A stretch of DNA of 5,356 bases from Coriobacteriales bacterium (GCA_031274985.1 JAISPK010000009.1:1-5356); one strand, 5' to 3'. Positions 1 through 5,356 are shown, counted from the stretch's first letter. A program made the numbers and translations. Notes: a model not told the origin generated them from the sequence alone.

Positions 1-834
1 AGCCGGGCAGGTAAGCAAAAGAGCTTCCGCGTTGCTCACCGCAAAGCTCTCCTGCACGGTTTGCAAATCGGAGTACATCACCGCCAGCGGTTTACTCGGC
101 CGATGCTTGCGCTGGCGAAGCAGAGAGACTGCCTGCTCATTGGCAGCATCACAAACCAGATGGTACCCGCCGAGTCCTTTTGCCGCGAGCACCGCGCCGC
201 CTAAAAGCAACTCAGCAGCACGAGCAATGCTCTCATCGCTTTGCTTGCAAGAAGCCTTTGATGGAATTATCAGCTCCAGATGCGGCCCACACTCAAAGCA
301 GGCATCGGGTTGTGCATGAAAACGTCGGTTTGAGGGGTCCTGGTATTCGGCTGAGCACGAAGGACACATCGTAAAGCTGCTCATCGTGGTGAGCGGACGG
401 TCATAGGGTAACCCCTCGATAATAGTAAAACGGGGGCCACAGTTGGTGCAGTTGATAAACGGGTAGCGATAGCGACGATCCTGCGCATCAAACAACTCAT
501 TCAAACAGTCCGGGCACGTTGCCAGGTCGGGTGAGACAAGCGTGCGTTTTCCCGATTCAGCGTCCGAGGGCTGGATACTGAAACCCTCAATCGCAGGATA
601 ATCCGCTACTACCGCGCGTGCAATACTGCTGATGCGCGCTGCAGGAGGCTTTTCGCTCTTGAGTCTTGAGCAAAACTCATTAAGCAGCCCGCCCTCTCCC
701 TGCACCAGGATATGAACCCCGTCAGAGGCATTACACACCCAGCCCAACAAACCGAGCTCATGAGCAAGGCGGTAAACGAAGGGCCTGAAGCCAACGCCCT
801 GGACTATGCCCTTGACGTGGATCTTCTCTGCCAT
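1..834 (-). CDS. hypF: Carbamoyltransferase HypF, [NiFe]-hydrogenase maturation (N-terminal 278 residues, cut by window edge)
   Basis: HypF uses carbamoyl phosphate and ATP to make the carbamoyl group that is passed to HypE and dehydrated to the cyanide ligands of the [NiFe]-hydrogenase active site; it acts in the cytoplasm. Translation gives an N-terminal acylphosphatase domain (about residues 4-90) with GVGFRPFV, in which R17 and N35 match the acylphosphatase catalytic Arg and Asn. Two zinc fingers of exact form C-x2-C-x18-C-x2-C follow (C107/C110/C129/C132 and C157/C160/C179/C182). The start of the YrdC-like domain comes next (from about residue 200), with KGLGGYHLVCDA (219-230) and a basic KHRPSKPLAVM stretch (243-253). 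The family is usually about 750 residues, so the rest of YrdC and the Kae1-like domain lie beyond the left edge; there is no stop in the window. The ATG shares one base with the nikR stop (TGATG), and I see no Shine-Dalgarno sequence before it, so translation is probably coupled to nikR. Identity is very secure. Confidence 0.97.
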   Translation of the reverse strand, partial: MAEKIHVKGIVQGVGFRPFVYRLAHELGLLGWVCNASDGVHILVQGEGGLLNEFCSRLKSEKPPAARISSIARAVVADYPAIEGFSIQPSDAESGKRTLVSPDLATCPDCLNELFDAQDRRYRYPFINCTNCGPRFTIIEGLPYDRPLTTMSSFTMCPSCSAEYQDPSNRRFHAQPDACFECGPHLELIIPSKASCKQSDESIARAAELLLGGAVLAAKGLGGYHLVCDAANEQAVSLLRQRKHRPSKPLAVMYSDLQTVQESFAVSNAEALLLTCPA

Positions 835-1253
835 CAGATATGTTTGCCGGTGGTAGTGGTGGTAAGGTTTCCGTGTTTGACGCCCTTGACCCCAAGGATC
901 GACTCGGCAAGAACCCGGATAAGTTTGCTGGGGCCTCGCATCACGATGACCTCCAAACAGTTGTGAGCATCAAGGTGCACATGCAGAGAAGAGATGATGC
1001 GGTCATGATGCGTGTGCTGGATTTGGTCGAGCTTACTTTGCAGATCATGAGCCTGATGTGAATACACGATGCTCAACGTTCCCACGATCTCGGCATTGGG
1101 ATCGTCCCACTCTTCGCTCACGAGGCACTCCCGCACTAAGTCGCGAATGACCTCGGAACGGTTCTTTGCCAAACCACGGCGCGCCACAAGATTGTCAAAC
1201 TGAATCAACAGCTCAACCGGCATAGCCACAGAAAAGCGCACCAGCTCACTCAT
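834..1253 (-). CDS. nikR: Nickel-responsive transcriptional regulator NikR
   Basis: NikR is a ribbon-helix-helix repressor that tetramerises through a C-terminal ACT-like domain and binds operator DNA when loaded with Ni(II). This 139-residue protein has the usual family length. The N-terminal RHH unit (about 4-50) shows a RFSV strand followed by RRGLAKNRSEVIRDLVRE. The C-terminal domain carries all four high-affinity nickel ligands: H80 (in QHTHHD), H91 and H93 (LHVH) and C99 (HNCLE), equivalent to E. coli H76, H87, H89 and C95. In the DNA-contacting strand R6 and S8 are present, but the third contact position is A10 where E. coli has Thr and H. pylori Ser. The C-terminus ends in an unusual run of five threonines (LTTTTTGKHI). 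The start is supported by AAAGGAG at 1263-1269, 9 bases upstream. It sits 20 bases after the 83-residue gene and overlaps hypF by one base, which points to a nickel-hydrogenase operon. Confidence 0.96.
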   Translation of the reverse strand: MSELVRFSVAMPVELLIQFDNLVARRGLAKNRSEVIRDLVRECLVSEEWDDPNAEIVGTLSIVYSHQAHDLQSKLDQIQHTHHDRIISSLHVHLDAHNCLEVIVMRGPSKLIRVLAESILGVKGVKHGNLTTTTTGKHI

Positions 1254-1262
1254 CGGTTATTG

Positions 1263-1269
1263 CTCCTTT
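1263..1269 (-). promoter_or_regulatory. Ribosome binding site of nikR
   Basis: The minus strand reads AAAGGAG here, ending 9 bases before the nikR ATG. This is a strong Shine-Dalgarno match. It fixes the ATG at 1253 as the start and lies in the 20-base gap after the stop codon of the upstream small gene. Confidence 0.8.
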
Positions 1270-1273
1270 TAGC

Positions 1274-1525
1274 TTAGACTAACTTGACGGTTGCTCCAGA
1301 AGCAGCAGCTTCTCTCTCGAGCGACTCCCCCGCATCGCTCAGCAAAGCACGCACCTCATCGAGTAATCCCTGCGCCTTTTTGAGAGAAGCAGCACTGCTC
1401 ACAAGCTCAGCGTCCTCGGCGCCATGAAAGGCGCGGTGCGTCCAGCGGCGGCACAGTGCCACCGCCTCGTCAATCTGAGTGATGGTCTCTTGAAACTGAC
1501 CGGCATTAAGGCCGTTTGTACACAT
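1274..1525 (-). CDS. Uncharacterised 83-residue helical protein in the nikR-hypF cluster
   Basis: I do not recognise this family. The protein is soluble-looking, with no signal peptide or membrane segment, and is rich in Ala, Leu and Glu. It reads as two or three amphipathic helices (roughly 9-28, 36-58 and 60-75), so a small helical bundle or hairpin is likely. It contains C2 and C25 and two histidines that follow the second Cys at helical spacing (C25-x4-H30-x3-H34). A thiol/imidazole metal site is conceivable next to NikR, but this is speculation from spacing alone. That it is a real gene is supported by a good ribosome site (AGGAG at 1531-1535, 5 bases before the ATG) and by exact operon packing: 20 bases after the thioredoxin stop and 20 bases before the nikR start. 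No function is assigned. Confidence 0.82.
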   Translation of the reverse strand: MCTNGLNAGQFQETITQIDEAVALCRRWTHRAFHGAEDAELVSSAASLKKAQGLLDEVRALLSDAGESLEREAAASGATVKLV

Positions 1526-1530
1526 AGATT

Positions 1531-1535
1531 CTCCT
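1531..1535 (-). promoter_or_regulatory. Ribosome binding site of the 83-residue gene
   Basis: The minus strand reads AGGAG, 5 bases before the ATG at 1525, in the 20-base gap after the thioredoxin stop codon. It is the main evidence that this small unrecognised frame is translated. Confidence 0.7.
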
Positions 1536-1545
1536 GCCCGGATCT

Positions 1546-1869
1546 TTAGAGAAACGCCGCAAAGCGGCGGATGAGCTCTTCTTTTGACACAGCTCCCAGG
1601 CTCTGAGCAACCGGCTCGCCGCCCTTGAAGAGTATGACGCAGGGAATAGACATGACCCTGTATCTCTGAGAGAGCCCCGGCTCGGCGTCAACGTCCACCT
1701 TGCCCACGATGAGTTTATCGGCGTACTCGTTTGCGATCTCATCAATCACGGGGGCCAGCGCGCGGCACGGGCCACACCAGCCTGCCCAAAAGTCTATCAG
1801 CACCGGTTTGTCGGCACTCTGTATGGTTGCATCAAAGTCCATGGATGTGTATGCGTTAACCTGCGACAT
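1546..1869 (-). CDS. trxA: Thioredoxin
   Basis: This is a 107-residue single-domain cytoplasmic thioredoxin, the usual length. It reduces protein disulfides with electrons normally supplied by thioredoxin reductase, which is not in this window. The classical active site WCGPC is at residues 31-35, with the buried D26 and the cis-proline P76 all at the same numbering as E. coli thioredoxin. The residue after the cis-proline is Cys (SIPCVILF, C77), where Thr is usual, giving a third cysteine close to the active site. The frame stays open upstream to an ATG at 1977, but the start at 1869 (MSQVNAY) fits the family N-terminus and has GAGAGAGGT at 1877-1885 at a good distance; the extra 36 residues would not match thioredoxin. 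It is the first gene of the cluster with the 83-residue gene, nikR and hypF. A housekeeping role cannot be excluded, but the location suggests a role with nickel or hydrogenase maturation. Confidence 0.95.
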   Translation of the reverse strand: MSQVNAYTSMDFDATIQSADKPVLIDFWAGWCGPCRALAPVIDEIANEYADKLIVGKVDVDAEPGLSQRYRVMSIPCVILFKGGEPVAQSLGAVSKEELIRRFAAFL

Positions 1870-1876
1870 ATTCAAA

Positions 1877-1885
1877 ACCTCTCTC
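1877..1885 (-). promoter_or_regulatory. Ribosome binding site deciding the thioredoxin start
   Basis: The minus strand reads GAGAGAGGT, ending 7 bases before the ATG at 1869. This places the thioredoxin start at 1869 and not at the in-frame ATG at 1977, which would put a 36-residue extension through the inverted repeat region. Confidence 0.6.
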
Positions 1886-1906
1886 TTGCAAACGTCAGAA
1901 AAACCC

Positions 1907-1912
1907 ATGATA
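1907..1912 (-). promoter_or_regulatory. Possible -10 box for the thioredoxin-nikR-hypF cluster
   Basis: The minus strand reads TATCAT, five of six matches to TATAAT, partly inside the downstream arm of the inverted repeat. Transcription would start near 1900 and leave a leader of about 30 bases with the ribosome site. At 17 bases upstream the -35 position reads AACACG, a poor match, so the promoter would be weak, activator-dependent or misplaced. Confidence 0.3.
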
Positions 1913-1938
1913 ACACGATGTGACCAATTCGTGTTATC
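1909..1938. promoter_or_regulatory. Perfect 10-bp inverted repeat, candidate NikR operator
   Basis: The plus strand reads GATAACACGA at 1909-1918 and its exact reverse complement TCGTGTTATC at 1929-1938, separated by 10 bases. The arm centres are 20 bases apart, about two helical turns on one face. This is close to the 22-base half-site spacing of the E. coli NikR operator (GTATGA-N16-TCATAC), although the arm sequence differs. It lies 40 bases upstream of the thioredoxin ATG and overlaps a possible -10 box, as expected for a repressor site, and the cluster it precedes encodes NikR. Assignment to NikR is inference. The alternative is an RNA hairpin acting as an attenuator or weak terminator, since on the minus strand the second arm is followed by ATGGG and five T. 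Confidence 0.55.
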
Positions 1939-2000
1939 GCTGTCTCCGGACGGCGCTCGTCGGGCGATTAACGCCATAGAGAGTTATGCCTCACGGAGTT

Positions 2001-5000
2001 TTACTCCGAGCGCAGCGCCTCCACCGGGTCTTTGCGACTTGCTGCACTTGAGGGCATCAGCCCGGCAACAAAGGTGAGAAAGCAGCTCACGCCAATGAGA
2101 ATGAGCGCGGCCAGCGGCGGCAATAAGACAATATTGGGAACACCCACGCGATCCATGACAATGAGATTAGCCGGAATCGACAGCAGGAGCACCAACGCGA
2201 TGCCCATCACCCCCGCAATGAATCCCACGATGAGGGTCTCGGCGTTAAAGACGTTGGCGATATCGCCCTTACTGGCACCGATTGAACGCAGGATACCGAT
2301 TTCTTTCTTGCGTTCCAACACCGAGATATAGGTGATAACGCCAATCATGATGGACGAAACCACCAGCGAGATGGATACAAAAGCCACCAGCACCAGGGAG
2401 ATCATGTCGATGATAGTGGTAACCGAACTCATCAGCGTGCCTACGATGTCGGTATAGGTGATGACCTTGTCATCATTTCCGGATGCTTCCATGCGGCTGT
2501 TGTAGTCATCGAGGATAGTGATGATCTGCTGCTTACCTTCAAAATCAAAGGGATAGAGAGAAATCTGAAAGGGCTTATCAAAGTCTGCATAGCCGAGTTT
2601 GCGGAGATTGCCCTCAAGTGAGCTCTGCTGTTTGTTCATCATGGAGAGCATCAATGCGGTGAGCTCGGATTCGTCCATATTAAACTGGAAGGCATTCAAG
2701 AAGGCATCCGGGCTGATATTCATGGCACCGGCCATGCTGGAAGTGAGGCTACTCAGGGCATATTGCAGGTTGGTGGCAATCTGATTTGCCATGACCATGA
2801 GCATGGTGGTCATATACTGCTGCAAGAAGCTGGCAAAAGAAAACTCGATCTGGCCCTGCAGGAGTTGCAAGCCTGTCTGGAGCTCGGCATAATCAGGGTG
2901 CGTGACAATGATCCCCATTATCATGCTCTGTGTGCTCGGCTCCTGCATGAACGCATTGAAACTATCCTGATCGTTAACCGGCAGACCATTGGTGGTACAC
3001 CACGTTACGTAAACAGGCATAACGCCGGCCAGCACCGCATACGACACGTTCATCATTGCCGTCTGCGTGCTGGGCGGAATGCTGCTCAGGTCAATGCCCG
3101 CGAAGACCCCGCTCATATCCAGGGGTGGCATGGCCCCCATGACTGCGCCCGGGTCGAGTATGCCGCCAAAATCCATACCGCCGCCCAGGCCGGAGAGATC
3201 CGTGTCAAAAGCACTCGCGAGAGCCCCTTCATCAAAGGAAAAGAGGTTGCCCATATCAAATTCTTTTGAGGAGTTCTCATGAGACTCTTCGTCAAAGGTC
3301 TTATTGGTAAAGATGTTGAGGTCTTGATGAGCAAGCTGAAACCTGGTTACTTCGCTTGCCTTGGAGTGAGCGACGATATCTTCAACGAGCCCTTGGGTGT
3401 AGTAGAGGCCCGGAGCAATCGACATGCTCTGTGAGGGCTCCTTGGCTGCTACAATACCGCAGACATGGAGGGTTTTGCCGTCTTCGACCAGCTTCTTTTG
3501 GAATTCGGCGTCGTCCCTGCGGTCGACCCATACCTTATAGTTGTCGTCGTAGGTAAAGAAGTCAGAGTTGTAGACCAGCTTAAACTCGAGGTCCAGGATA
3601 TCCTGGTAGCTAAAGGTGAGGCGATCGCTGGAGGTCTCCACCGGTTGTTCGTTCACAAAAGCCTCCACCATGCGATCAAGGTCGCGGTAGTCACGCAGCC
3701 CCATGGGGTACAGCAGGTACTCGCTGATGCTGCGGGTGTGCGGCAAAACCAGGAGTATCTCGTCAGAATTCCTGGGCCAGCTGCCCGCCAAGACCTCAAA
3801 CTGTTCGCTGTATATCTCGTATTCAGACAAGAGTTCGGAGAATACATCGGTGCTGGAGAACATATTCAAAAACGAACTGCCGGTGAGCCCTGAGCCCATG
3901 CCCACCGACAGAAAAGTCGTGTCGGGATGCACCTGGTGTACCTCGGGTTCAATCTGCGGTAAAAAGATCTGCGGCGTGAGGTCATAGGAGTATTGAATGG
4001 TATTGACGTAGTCTTTGATGTTGCTTTCATCGCTCTCGATAAAAGCCTTGAGTGCGGTTAGATCATTGGACTTGACCGTCTCAAACATTGAGGACACGAT
4101 CTTAAACTCCTTGATGACCCCCTCGGAGTCGGCCTCGCTGCTTAGGTTTGCGGAGTCTGAAGAAGCGGCGTCAGAGTTAACAAGCAGGGTGGCTCCCCTC
4201 CCGCCGGCGTTTTGATCATCGGGGTCGCCGGCATCGGCGCCTCCCCCGCCTCTGCCCACCAAAAGCGAGCTGATGTCAAATCCGGTGGACTGTATGGAGA
4301 GCGGATACTCGGAGAGCGTGTCTTCTTCTACCGTTTTGATGTAGTTATTGACGCCGTTGGAGAGCGCGAGGATGGCGGCGATGCCGATGATACCGATAGA
4401 GCCGGCAAAGGCCATCATGAGCGTGCGGCCCTTTTTGGTCATGAGGTTGCTGAACGAGAGCGATACCGCAGTGAAAAAACTCATCTTGGCCTTGCGTGAC
4501 GCGCGAGCCTCGTGCAACTCCTCCGTGCCGTCGACGGGATTGCTGTCGCCTACGACCTTGCCGTCTGAAAGTTTGATGACGCGGTTTGCGTACCGGTCTG
4601 CCAGGTCTGAGTTGTGGGTGACCATCACCACGAGCCGGTCAGAGGCGATTTTCTTGAGCAGATCCATGATCTGTACCGAAGTCCGGGAATCCAGGGCGCC
4701 GGTGGGCTCATCGGCCAGCAGTATCTCCGGGTCGTTGATGAGCGCGCGGGCAATGGCAACCCGCTGCATCTGACCACCGGAAAGCTGGCTGGGCTTCTTG
4801 GACATATGGTCTTCAAGGCCCACCTCGGTGAGCGCTGCACAGGCCCGTTCGTGCCGTTCTCCCTTGGACACGCCCGAAAGGGTCAGGGCAAGCTCCACGT
4901 TAGCAAGCACCGTTTGGTGCGGTATGAGATTGTAGCTTTGAAAGACAAAGCCCACGCGGTTGTTGCGATAGGTGTCCCAGTCGCGGTCTTTGTACTCCTT

Positions 5001-5207
5001 GGTGGAGATGTCATCGATGATCAAATCGCCCGAGTCGTAACGGTCGAGACCGCCGATGATATTGAGAAGTGTTGTTTTGCCCGAACCGCTTGGGCCGAGC
5101 ACCGCTAAGAACTCGTTGTCGCGCAGGGTTACGGAGACATCGTCCAGCGCCTGTTGCGTAAAACCCGCGGTGGTGTATGTTTTAACCAGATTCTTTAGTT
5201 CAAGCAT
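2001..5207 (-). CDS. ABC transporter, ATPase fused to FtsX-type permease with very large extracytoplasmic domain
   Basis: This 1068-residue protein joins a MacB/LolD-type ATPase to a four-helix FtsX-like permease in the inner membrane. ATPase motifs are intact: Walker A GPSGSGKT (38-45), Q-loop Q90, signature LSGGQ (142-146), Walker B ILLADE (162-167, catalytic E167), D-loop ALDS (171-174) and switch H198. TM1 is about 262-283, followed by an outside domain of about 640 residues, then TM2 (935-960), TM3 (991-1016) and TM4 (1026-1052). LERKKEIGILRSIGAS (964-979) after TM2 and the C-terminal KDPVEALRSE are hallmarks of the FtsX/MacB family. The outside domain contains a Gly/Asp/Ser-rich linker (318-363), a MacB-core-like GSWPRNSDEILLVL near 474-487, and a Gly/Met-rich stretch near 670-705. 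E. coli MacB is about 650 residues, so the extra mass is outside the membrane. Such proteins export peptides, antibiotics or lipoproteins, or transmit force; the substrate here is unknown. A GGGG-type ribosome site at 5214-5218 supports the start. Confidence 0.96.
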   Translation of the reverse strand: MLELKNLVKTYTTAGFTQQALDDVSVTLRDNEFLAVLGPSGSGKTTLLNIIGGLDRYDSGDLIIDDISTKEYKDRDWDTYRNNRVGFVFQSYNLIPHQTVLANVELALTLSGVSKGERHERACAALTEVGLEDHMSKKPSQLSGGQMQRVAIARALINDPEILLADEPTGALDSRTSVQIMDLLKKIASDRLVVMVTHNSDLADRYANRVIKLSDGKVVGDSNPVDGTEELHEARASRKAKMSFFTAVSLSFSNLMTKKGRTLMMAFAGSIGIIGIAAILALSNGVNNYIKTVEEDTLSEYPLSIQSTGFDISSLLVGRGGGGADAGDPDDQNAGGRGATLLVNSDAASSDSANLSSEADSEGVIKEFKIVSSMFETVKSNDLTALKAFIESDESNIKDYVNTIQYSYDLTPQIFLPQIEPEVHQVHPDTTFLSVGMGSGLTGSSFLNMFSSTDVFSELLSEYEIYSEQFEVLAGSWPRNSDEILLVLPHTRSISEYLLYPMGLRDYRDLDRMVEAFVNEQPVETSSDRLTFSYQDILDLEFKLVYNSDFFTYDDNYKVWVDRRDDAEFQKKLVEDGKTLHVCGIVAAKEPSQSMSIAPGLYYTQGLVEDIVAHSKASEVTRFQLAHQDLNIFTNKTFDEESHENSSKEFDMGNLFSFDEGALASAFDTDLSGLGGGMDFGGILDPGAVMGAMPPLDMSGVFAGIDLSSIPPSTQTAMMNVSYAVLAGVMPVYVTWCTTNGLPVNDQDSFNAFMQEPSTQSMIMGIIVTHPDYAELQTGLQLLQGQIEFSFASFLQQYMTTMLMVMANQIATNLQYALSSLTSSMAGAMNISPDAFLNAFQFNMDESELTALMLSMMNKQQSSLEGNLRKLGYADFDKPFQISLYPFDFEGKQQIITILDDYNSRMEASGNDDKVITYTDIVGTLMSSVTTIIDMISLVLVAFVSISLVVSSIMIGVITYISVLERKKEIGILRSIGASKGDIANVFNAETLIVGFIAGVMGIALVLLLSIPANLIVMDRVGVPNIVLLPPLAALILIGVSCFLTFVAGLMPSSAASRKDPVEALRSE

Positions 5208-5246
5208 TCCTGTCCCCTACTGCACATCGAGTTATCGGTTTTTTTC

Positions 5247-5275
5247 AGTATACGTTTTGCGACTTTGCTCGGCAG
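5247..5275 (-). promoter_or_regulatory. Candidate promoter of the ABC transporter gene
   Basis: The minus strand has TATACT at 5247-5252, five of six matches to the -10 consensus, and CTGCCG at 5270-5275, only three of six matches to TTGACA, with 17 bases between. The implied start near 5240 gives a leader of about 33 bases before the ATG at 5207. The spacing is good but the -35 box is weak. Confidence 0.35.
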
Positions 5276-5280
5276 CTTGT

Positions 5281-5291
5281 GTTGCATAAAT
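5281..5291. repeat. Direct repeat GTTGCATAAAT, copy 1
   Basis: The 11-base word GTTGCATAAAT here recurs with one change (GTTGCGTAAAT) at 5346-5356, 65 bases away. Both lie upstream of the transporter promoter candidate. They could be binding sites for a regulator of the transporter, but AT-rich coincidence is possible, and the second copy touches the window edge. Confidence 0.35.
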
Positions 5292-5345
5292 GTAGGGAAT
5301 GAGTCAGAGGATTACCGTGGGCCGAAGAGTCGTTCGTAGTTTTTT

Positions 5346-5356
5346 GTTGCGTAAAT
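5346..5356. repeat. Direct repeat GTTGCGTAAAT, copy 2
   Basis: This is the second copy of the repeat described at 5281-5291, differing at one of 11 bases (A to G at the sixth position). It ends exactly at the window edge, so a longer match cannot be judged. Confidence 0.35.

Larger units (their letters stand above)
1870..2000. other. Intergenic region between the ABC transporter and the thioredoxin-nikR-hypF cluster
   Basis: This 131-base gap is the only sizeable break between the two blocks of minus-strand genes and must hold any promoter of the four-gene cluster. It contains the inverted repeat at 1909-1938, a possible -10 box at 1907-1912 and the thioredoxin ribosome site. A short CGGAG/CTCCG hairpin (1994-1998 with 2004-2008) spans the transporter stop codon but has no T-tract after it. 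I see no convincing terminator for the transporter gene. Confidence 0.6.
5208..5356. other. Upstream region of the ABC transporter gene
   Basis: This stretch of 149 bases has no convincing gene. It contains the transporter ribosome site (AGGGG at 5214-5218, minus strand), a T7 run on the plus strand (5239-5245), a promoter candidate and a pair of direct repeats. A short plus-strand frame opens at 5299 (MSQRITVGRR...) and runs off the right edge after 19 codons. It has no well-spaced ribosome site, so a divergent gene cannot be confirmed. Confidence 0.5.

Noticed and set aside
1870..1977. Extended thioredoxin start at 1977 giving a 143-residue protein
   Set aside because: The extra 36 residues do not resemble thioredoxin or a clear signal peptide, the frame would run through the inverted repeat, and the ATG at 1869 has a good ribosome site and the family's usual N-terminus.
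1994..2008. Hairpin CGGAG-loop-CTCCG at the end of the ABC transporter gene as a terminator
   Set aside because: The stem is only 5 bp, overlaps the stop codon and is not followed by a T-tract on the minus strand.
2763..3269. Long plus-strand open frame of 168 codons inside the transporter region
   Set aside because: It is antisense to the strongly supported transporter frame, has no recognisable protein features, and is rich in His, Arg and Ala as expected from a shadow of the minus-strand codons.
4614..5108. Plus-strand open frame of 164 codons opposite the ATPase domain
   Set aside because: It lies antisense to conserved ABC motifs, so its openness reflects codon bias of the real gene; no family resemblance was seen.
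5227..5246. Plus-strand hairpin plus T7 run as an intrinsic terminator
   Set aside because: The only stem before the T-run is CGA/TCG of 3 bp, too weak, and no plus-strand gene ends there.
5299..5356. Divergent plus-strand gene start (MSQRITVGRR...) running off the right edge
   Set aside because: Only 19 codons are visible, with no recognisable motif and no properly spaced ribosome site; it cannot be told from chance.
1..5356. CRISPR arrays, tRNA or rRNA genes, insertion sequences
   Set aside because: No regularly spaced repeats, tRNA-like cloverleaf, rRNA sequence or transposase frame was seen; nearly all bases are explained by the five genes.

Overview
The window holds five genes, all read leftwards on the minus strand, and two short intergenic gaps. 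The most likely source is an anaerobic, hydrogenase-bearing bacterium of moderate GC. The fused ATPase-permease type and the [NiFe]-hydrogenase context suggest a Coriobacteriia-like actinobacterium, or else a clostridial lineage. This placement comes from protein style recalled from memory and was not tested by a search.

Layout from upstream to downstream on the minus strand. Positions 5356-5208 are a 149-base upstream region with a modest promoter candidate and a pair of 11-base direct repeats. Positions 5207-2001 encode a 1068-residue ABC transporter in which a MacB/LolD-type ATPase is fused to an FtsX-type permease carrying a very large extracytoplasmic domain. Positions 2000-1870 are a 131-base gap containing a perfect 10-bp inverted repeat, the best operator candidate in the window. 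Then follows a tight cluster: thioredoxin (1869-1546), an unrecognised 83-residue helical protein (1525-1274), the nickel-responsive repressor NikR (1253-834), and the first 278 residues of the hydrogenase maturation protein HypF (834-1, cut by the window edge). The gaps inside the cluster are 20, 20 and -1 bases, so it looks like one transcription unit.

Functionally the cluster links nickel sensing (NikR) with assembly of the [NiFe]-hydrogenase active site (HypF makes the carbamoyl group that becomes the CN ligands). A thioredoxin and a small Cys/His-containing protein are added to it. The inverted repeat lies about 40 bases upstream of the thioredoxin start and overlaps a possible -10 box. 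A reasonable hypothesis is that NikR autoregulates the whole unit from this site. The ABC transporter is probably a separate unit, because it resembles exporters or mechanotransmission-type transporters and not nickel importers. The least explained element is the 83-residue protein between thioredoxin and NikR.
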